Source: Lingula anatina
Lineage: Eukaryota > Brachiopoda > Lingulata > Lingulida > Lingulidae
Direction of reading: 5' to 3'
Assembly (NCBI RefSeq): GCF_001039355.2
Contig: NW_019774625.1
Span: 132,236-196,235 of the forward strand
Length of the DNA: 64,000 nt
Below, piece by piece: positions 50,667 to 60,368 of this stretch. Both the position numbers and the translations under genes were made by a program. Within the stretch, counting starts at the first letter, position 1. Every line of letters starts with the position of its first letter. The notes under the pieces are model-generated. The model was not told the origin of the DNA. It did not search any database and saw only the letters and a list, made by a program, of their open reading frames with translations.

Positions 50667-52850
50667 GATCTTCGGAGTAACATGTATCGTACTTCACATT
50701 TTTTCATTTGGTAAAACATTATTTACTTAGATGATTGATTTAGTACTAACTTTTAATATTTATGTTGTAAGGTGTTTATTCTTTATGACAGGAGACGCAA
50801 ATTATAAGAACTTACTCTTTGCCTTGCATACGGCTCCTACGACGCGGTTATTGGAACACTGAGAACTGAAAATAAGAAAATGTTTGTCAACCCTGACATC
50901 TCACAACTCCATGCGAGAAATAAAAATGTCTGCATCATACGTGATACAAGACCACAATAAAACACCGTCGATATCTTTTCAAAGATCAAAAGAGAAAAGG
51001 CTACCTTTCCTCATCATCACCTCTTCAAAAACAAAGAAAAATAATTCCTTGAAGCACACAGGATGGAAAAAAAAGGTTCTGATGGTATAGAAACCTTTTT
51101 TGTACATGTCCCCACGAAAAGGATTACCAGAGAATTAACTCATATATGAAAGCTGCATGAAAGGTCGCTGCTTATAGTCTCAAATACCAGCAGTGCAGAG
51201 ATGAACCATAACAAAATAAACGGAAACTATCAACATCACGTATTTTACAGATATTGCTTTGTGATTAACAAATGACAGATGAAAGGCATGTATCTATATA
51301 AAAAAGCTCGTCTTCTACACTACGCCACCTATGGCCCGTACAGATGTTCTGTGGTTACCTCATGGAGAGAGCTCCCAGAAGAGATCCCGTGACTCGTCCA
51401 ACGCTGAGGTATGACGCAGAATTCACAGCGGGACGCTGATCCTGCTCCAAATCACTTTGAAAGTGAAAACAAATATTCAGTAGATAAAAAAGTGGAATGT
51501 GGTAATATAAATGTATTGTAATCTTGGATTGCATAGAATCGTATTGTAGGCTATTGTATTACTGATGTGTATTTTCATGTGTTTTGTTATGGAGATAAGA
51601 TATGATATGATATGATACGATAAAGGATACCATTTTTACCCTTAAATATTAATTGTGTTTATCGTACTCTAGCTGCAAATGTCTAAAACAACAGATAAAT
51701 CATCCAAGCAAACTTAGAAAGGAAAAAAAATCAAATAAAACCATTTTCAAAAATATCTGTGCCCACTTACTGTCCCGCTGTAATTTTGACGAACGTTAAA
51801 ATTAAGCTGACAAAGACGTGAACAACGGATATTCGAAAGACGCTTTCAAACCTCCTTACATGAGAGACAGTAACTGTTGATAAAATATTCATTGCCATAA
51901 AGTTTAGGACACTCACCCCTCGCCCAGCATGTCACACAAGTCACTCGTCAACTGACTGGTCCAGCCTGATGCACAAATAGGGTACCAACCGCCATCACGG
52001 TACACCTCAATGACGTTGTTGGCGGACGCACGGCGCACTGTAAAGACACCAAAATAAACTTTATCCTTAGTTTCGTTTTGAAATTATGGACCGCCTGATC
52101 ACTGTAGTGTTTTTTTTCTGATAATTAAGCTGGTTTAGAAAGAAATGTGGCACATATTCAGACTTAAAATTAAGTAGTTTCACCTTACTATTTGAAAAAA
52201 AAAAAAAAATAAAAAAAAAAAATAAAAGTAGAAATTCTAATTCCCCGTCCATGTTTAACCCATCGACATTACGTAAGTATCCAAATCATAACCTTGTTCG
52301 CGGCATGAATCCTTATAAAATGTCATTTTAAACATATTGTTGTCCTGCGTTTACCTTCTTGGAAATATGTAGGTAAAACCCTACATTAACGATTGACTAC
52401 AGTAATGTATTCATATTTTGAACTACATGTATATTATTTCCTGCATAAGGTGCCGACATGCCCAGGCATTGACCATAAACGAATCTAAGGCCCCATTCAG
52501 AATAGGGGACTAACTAGTCCGAGGGTCAAATATGGCGACACACTACAAAACTTGCCGTCTATTCCTCGAATTAGACACTTATATCCCGTGGCGAAGTACT
52601 AGTTAGTCCCCTATTGTGAATGAGGCCCAAGGCTCAGAAGAAGATGTCGGCATTAGGTACAATTGAGATAAGCTTTTATTTGAGGAGAGATTATCGCATT
52701 TAAGGTCTGACTTGGGAGAGATAATTACCTTTGCAGATGCGCGCGAGTTATCTTTCATATCACATTGATATCACATAATCATGCAAATTATGCTTATTGC
52801 GTCAGCTTTACATCAGCCGCGACAATATCCATATCTTGAATGACGTATCA

Positions 52851-52887
<37 letters not shown>

Positions 52888-53199
52888 CCGGCTTGTGGAG
52901 CACAAGGTCGTCCAGAGATCTGAAGGTCGCTGGTTCAATCCCGGCTCGCGGCAGTTTTTTTCAATATATTTACTTTATTTTGTTTTATTTTTTCTGAATA
53001 ATGTCACATCTTTCTTATGGTATACTTTATACATTTAATTCCAGTTTAATGTCTAATTCATTGGTAACAATTAGTTATGATTCGGGCATTTTCAAATGCA
53101 CGCAAATTACCAATTTATCTCCCACCAATAAGCCAATTATTCCTAATTGTATCACCTTATATCAGCGGCGAAACTATCCAATGTCGCAACCACATGAAA

Positions 53200-53236
<37 letters not shown>

Positions 53237-53558
53237 CCGGCTTGTGGAGCACAAGGTCGTCCAGAGATCTGAAGGTCGCTGGTTCAATCCCGGCTCGCGG
53301 CAATTTTTTTTAAATTTATCTATTTTATTTTGTTTTATTTTATTTTTTCTGAAGATTGCCACGTTCTTGTTTTCTTAATGTATCCTTTTTCAATTTACTT
53401 CTAATTATATGTCTAAGTCATTGGTAACAATTAGGTAAGACTCGGGCGTTTTCAAATACGCACAAATTACCAATTTATCTGACATCAGTAAGCCAATTAT
53501 CCCTAATTATATCACTTTATATCACCGGCGAAACTATCCACCTTTTAAGGGTATGAGA

Positions 53559-53595
<37 letters not shown>

Positions 53596-56500
53596 CCGTC
53601 TTGTGAAGCACAAGGTCGTCCAGAGATCTGAAGGTCGCTGGTTCAATCCCGGCTCGCGGCACAGTTTTTCCTTTTAAAGTTCAAACTAAAAGTTTAGTCA
53701 TCTTGCGTTTGTTTAATTTCGGGACATATATGTTTTACATTGGTTATTTACAAAACAGCCACGGGCCAAATGATTACCCTTCAAAGTAGACTCGAAAACC
53801 TTAATTAGTACAAACCACCATCTGGCGGAATAATTAAAAGATAATAGTTTGAATAGCGAGGAAGACACATACCACAACGCTGCTCATCCGCTCCCCCGGG
53901 GCACTGGCTCGTACCGTCACATCTCTGGGAGGCAGGGATACAACTCTTGTCTCCACACTCGAACTCCGACGTGGAACAGCTTGCTAGAAAATTCATATTG
54001 TACATCGTCAGAATTGAATTATTTTATGAAAGTCAGCTCGTACAGATTACTTCTGCAAATCCATCATATCATCATTTCCAATATTTTGTTTATATTTTAT
54101 AAACATACATTCGTATTGTTGTAGCCTAACAAGGAAATAACATTAAGGCATAGGCTGTAATATAATGTTAAAGCTGGCAAGCGGAAAATATTTGCCACAT
54201 GTATCCATATTCCCTAGTCTTTCTTATCCATTTCAGTAAAGCCGACTACATGATGGGACTTACGACAGTTTTCCTCGTCCCAGCCGTTATTACAGTCCCT
54301 GTAGCTGTCACATAGCCACTCTTTCATGATACACTTGGCTTCTCCCGGGCACTTGACCCTGTTCACTGGACACTCTGGAATGAGAGGGGAAGTATATCGG
54401 TCATAACGAGGAAATAGTTCTCCTGGTAATTTCCTTAGCCTGAGGTCTGTATAGTTTGTCTTTTGAATCTTAATTTTTCTCACATTTTCCAAACTGAGTC
54501 CATTATTATGTCTTCTATAACGTCCGGAAATTAGTCGTATTTTTTATGTTTTGCGAGTACGTGAGATATTAATTCATATACAACAATTTGCATGAATATA
54601 AATAGTTGTCTTCCAGATCCGTAACTTGTATACCTTGGATTAGCTTTTTGTAAGTTAATTTTAATGTCAAAGTTTAAAAATGATGAGGCTGTTTCTGGTC
54701 GCTTACAGTATATACCACAACAATGATCTAAAAGCACATATTTGAAGTTAAAAAAAAAAGTTAATTAAAAAAAACTTGGGCAGCGTAAATGTATTCTAAT
54801 CGTTGACTGAACCTACCACAATTCATTTCGTCACTTCCGTCCAAACACTGAGAGAAGTTATCGCAGCGCTGATAGGAGGGAATACACTGCTTGTTGTTAC
54901 AGGCAAACTCAAGCTCCGTGCATGCTGCAAAAAATGAAAAGCAATACCACGTCCAGAATCATTCAAAGCAGGGGCAAGCAAATAATTATACGACACGCCA
55001 CTAACAACAAAGTTTGCCACAACAAACGTGCGGTTAAAAGAACCCAGTTAAAAAAACCAAAAATACTTGAACGCCATAATCAAATTATATATCAGCTTGT
55101 GAAATGTAAGCAAATTAAGTGTACTTTAAGTTATTACAACAAGAGATAAAATCATATCATGTTAGTATAGTGCTGCGTAGCGAGAGTCAATGTTATTACA
55201 ACTCTTCAACAACACTGCACATCTTCTGGCAAACAACAGCAACAGCATATGTCACACGCGATTCACATATGTGCTTCGTAATTGACGTGCGAGCCAAGCA
55301 CGCACAAACACAAACTGAAAATTATTTCACTCGGCACTCCTTGAGTAAAATGGTAATTTCTTTAATAAACGAAAATAAGTCCTGAAAAAATTTACTCGTC
55401 TCTTTTACTTACCTTCGTAAACACAGTCGGTCGTTTTCAGTGTGACGTCATCAATAGCGATATCCCCCTGGTCTTCCAGGCCACGCCCCTTCGTTTGAAC
55501 TTTGAAACCTATCTGCGTGGTACCACGTGGTGCCTGAGCCTGACCCCTAATCCAATCATTTCTTCGCTCACCTTGAGCTATGAATATTGTACTCTCTGAT
55601 CCTGATACCTGCTTCGAGAGTACGGTAAGTCTCCCAATGTCAAGGCCGTACATATGGTAGTAGAATTCCACGCAGTGTGACGTTGCATTGTTAATTATAC
55701 TCGGCGACCACAGGGTGGATGTGGTCGGGAGAATACTGCGAGAGTTCTCCACATACATGTATGCTCCTGAGGTGAACAAATGGTATTACAATTAAGTTTA
55801 GAATAATTGATTTTCTGGACTTTCAACTGATGAACAAACAATTAAGATGTGTTGGCTATTAAATACATCTCATGTCGCACAACTCATTCTATATCTAAGA
55901 GATATGAAAGTTTTTGAATACAAAGCAAAAAAAAAAATTATAATAAATAACACACTCAAGTCCTTGCCATCTAAACAATCCCCTTAAAGCCGACGTCATA
56001 TCTAATAAAAAGATGACGTCATATTCAGCTTAAGGTGACGTCATATTACACCTACCTTCTGATGTCCCAAAGGTGTGGTCAGCTGCGGGGCCGGTCCCAG
56101 CTGTAAACGTTTGCCCCTTGAACCGGCGCCATGGCAGACGCTGGTTTGGGGCATTTTGGTAACCGCAGGCATTGTCCGACTCAAAGGTGCACGTGACACT
56201 TTTACCTACAATGTTAAAATAGAAAAAAAAAATAGAAAAAAATAGAAAAAAAATTAGGTCGTTAGGAAAATCCTTTGATTCTCTAAAATTGTGACATTGA
56301 TTTTTCAGTAACTTCGAGGTTATTTGAAATGACCGAGAGAAAAGAAATATTATTATGAATTCTGCACATGATGCGAAACGTTAACAGGCATATTCTAATC
56401 ACCTGAACATAGCTATAGACAACCAAATGCTATGTACTGGAGAGAAAACTGTCTTGCTGAATAAGGACAAAAGTACATCCTTTATCAACTTACCAATTTG

Positions 56501-59500
56501 GCAAACAACTTCCGACTCATCAAAGCCGTCCGAGCAGTCCAGTCTTCCATTGCAGAGTAAGTCTCTGTTGATGCAAGTCCCGTTTAGACAGGCGATTTGG
56601 TCCGTTAGGAAACACGGCACTGGAACACACAGCGACGGGACTTAAATATCTTAACAAGTTAGCTGAAAAACTAGTGTAAACTTTATGTACAAGTGAAAAA
56701 TGACATAATTCACTACTTTATATTTCCCTTTATTTATTAGATTTTGAAACACCATCTCATGTTCGATGCAATGAAAGTGTTCTGAGGTATAATGGCTACT
56801 TGAAATTATTCTCGTTCACTAAAAACAGCCGTTGATACATTTGAATGCATTGTGTGACTTTGGAAAAGGCAGCAGTAGGAGATGACACATTCTTCCTTCA
56901 AGGTGTCGTTTTGTTTTTATCATATAATTCCTGAAGATATTTTAATGTGCTGCGTGCATGCAAGCAGCAGTGGAAAAAAGGGAAACAAACTATCAGGCTG
57001 CACATGCAGATATGTAGTTCACTAAACATAACACATAGGCACACAAACTAATAAACAAACAAACAAATAAACTAACTAACAAACAATCAAACAAACACGA
57101 CGGGTACAGTTTAAACGAGGCTCAAGTCTGCTTTAGGATGACAATAGTACAAAAACAAAACAAAAATGAGCTGCAGTGGTCTTCCCAATTATTTTCTTCT
57201 GGAAATTGAAAGCAGAAAGTGCCAATTTTGCATGCAAATATAAAGATACACATGGAAATAAAATGATCTGCTAAAATCTATTCGGCATGAACACGTTTAC
57301 AGCGTAACGTGATGGCTCAAAAACAAGACATGCTTGGGTGATAGAGAGGGTTTCAAAACACACCGTGCGGTCACCTGACCACAGTACCTCTAGACGGCAT
57401 CGTCCACAGGACTGTCGTTATATTCAGCGCTAGCTGCGTTGTTGTCATCTTTGGCTGAGTTGTCGTGATAGAGTCACTTTCTGCTATGCACATTAGGTAA
57501 TGAGATAATGAACGTATAGAATCACCAACCAGCATATATATTGCCTTTGATATCTTTTTTCTACAAAATGTGTAAATAAAACATTTTGCCTTTCCATTAT
57601 TGTGAAAGTAAAGTGGTCCATCTTTTTTACTTTTGCCATTATGTCTCGAACAAGTAAGACAGGACCTACCTTGTATAAGTACGTCGGGCTGTATGTCAAT
57701 CTTGAGGGTCTTGTCTCCCCTGGCTTTGGTTATACCGGTCTCCATGTCCTTCTCAACGACTCTTGGAGTAAGGGGTTCCTTTGCATCGGGTGACACGAGA
57801 TATATCACCTTGAAATCTACTTTAATGCTACCATTTCTGGAAGGTACATTGTACAATACAACCATTTGTTTAATCTCACTGTGCCAAAATTAAGAGGGGT
57901 AATGAGACTCGAAATAATGCACCTCCATCGAACTACAGGTAGGTACAAACCATTTGACAAGGTTAAGTATACTGTCCAACTCACTTTTTTATTTTGAAAT
58001 AAAAATTTAGAAAACGCTATTTACTTGTTTTTTACCCTTTAAACATTTATACTGCGTCAATGTGATTAATCATTTGTGTAGAAAAACTGAAGGATTAGCA
58101 ACTGAATACCCACCGGAATCCTGATATTTCTATAGAGTTATATTGAGAACCATATGTTCCATCTTTGAGAATAACACTCATCTGAAATATTAAAATTTAT
58201 GATATTCAATAGTAAATTGCTTAAACAAACTGAGCTATAATTCACTGGTTATTCGATATGTTCCTTTACGAAACGCTTGAAAACTTAAAACGTCCAGATG
58301 CCAAACCAACATTTCAAGCGTGAAACGTTTACTTCATTATTGGACATATTTCGTAATTTGGTCCATGCTTCATCTGTAGTCACATTATAACGAAATGGAA
58401 CAACATAACGGCCGATACTACCCACCTGTTCTTTAAATGCGGCAGATAAGTTTTGATATCTTTGGGAGTTAGGATTACTGAGATCGGGGCTCCATGTTCC
58501 CTCTATCGTCGCCTCGACACTGTACTGGACTGGAATCACAAATCATGTTTAAATAAGACAAGGTGCATTATGGCACAATTGATTAATTAATAATATTTTT
58601 CATCGACATTTTGGCACTGCTCGGTTAAACTTCAAAACATACCATGTTCATAAACTATAATTTCTATAAACAGCTAACTACAGACTTAAGAAGACTATTC
58701 TGACTCAGCATAAAGTCATTTGGCTGATACTGCACGTGCATTTGAGCTTACCCAGACCAGCTGGTCCCTGTGTGGAAGTGGGCGTTGGCATCGGCGTTGT
58801 TAACGTCTCTTCTGGTTTGTACCCTTAACGAAAAAGCAATTTTTTCAAAAACTGTCCTATTTCTTAGTGCAGTTTAATGTCTGATTATACTGTGAATGTT
58901 TTGTTTTTTATGTTGTTGAAAGTTGTGAGGTTGTAACTGAAAACTCTCTTATTTTCGTGTATAGGACTACTGAAATACTGATTGCTTATAATTGAATTTT
59001 TTCTTGTTCAACTGCAAAGAAAAAAAATATCACAATATTCTCCAATAACAAGCCTATATGGCAGGGATTCCAGCTTAGACCTCACATACATGTATCATAC
59101 AGTGAGAATTGTCGAGTACAACTGGGACAAGAATTACAAACTCATGTGAGACAACAGTTCCAACTTACATATTCCAAAGTATAGTCCTAGCGCAATCCCA
59201 ACAGCAATGAGAAAAGCAATCGCAACAACCACAATGATAATGACCCTTTTCTTGGCGGCGCGTTTCTGGTCCTCGCCATCGACCTTGGACGACTCCACTG
59301 CTTCAATATACGACTTTCTACTTTCGTATTTCGGCTCCCGTCGGATACGCCCTATACCTATGTCTGGCTCATCGGTGTACGCATTCTCTGTACGCAGAAT
59401 CGTATTCTCCGGGTGGGGTTTTCCGCCAGGGGCGATCTCGTAGGAGCTGTTGCGATACGCCGGATTGTCGTAGGCACCGACGTCGACGTTGTTTGGACGT

Positions 59501-60337
59501 ACAGTGGGTTTCACAACGGCAAGATTATCATAGGCCCTAACTGGGTGTTTATAATGTTCTTCATTATCCTCCAATATTATGTCCGATTGTCTTGTTCCGT
59601 CTAGCCTTTCCATATTCAGGTAGGATTTTTTAGATTCTCCCCGAGTGATATCCGCAGATCTCTCATCATAAGGTTGGAATTTATGATCATAAACGTTCCT
59701 GTACTCGTGACCAGCGACCTCTGGTGAGGCCTGCTTTGGAGGCGACGAATGCCTAGGCGGCGCTAGTTGGTCGTATTCGTCGTGTGGGTGGGGGTCCCGC
59801 CCCTCTCCACTAAATCTGTCCATAGGAAGATACTGTGACTCCGCCACCTCTCTGTTATCTCCCTTCTGTGAGGGTTTTTTATTACGAGAGTTTTGTGACC
59901 TGTTTTGTGGTATTTGTCTATGCCTGCTATACGGGGACTCTTTGGCACCGTCAAATTGCCGAATTTCTGTGACATTTTTATTGTTGTAATTCCCATGGGA
60001 CCCATTTTGTTCTGGTATATTCCTATATGAGTGGTGAGGGTCTTCTCTCTCAGATCCACGGCTCCTGTTTTGCTGGGACGGGGATCTATTGGCTGAGATA
60101 TTCCGATATTCATGCCCGGCAGCGCCTGCAGCGCCCTCTTGAGGGATATTTCTGTATTCATGAGGAGCCGGGTCCGCGCCTGGATGACTACTAGCGCCAC
60201 CATGTTTGTCTTCCTCGTACGCATGGTTTGAATATGACCGTGGCGAATCAACTTGTTGTGAAATTGTGTTTAACTTGTTTGAATGGCCGCCACTTACAGG
60301 CTGAAATGTAAAACAAAATAAGAGATAAATGAATGAA

Positions 60338-60368
<31 letters not shown>

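Noticed and set aside
55405-55430. Possible read-through of the MAM exon into VYEGK and stop, making a shorter secreted form
   Set aside because: A standard donor (GAAG|GTAAGT) keeps phase with the next LDLa exon; no evidence for intron retention.
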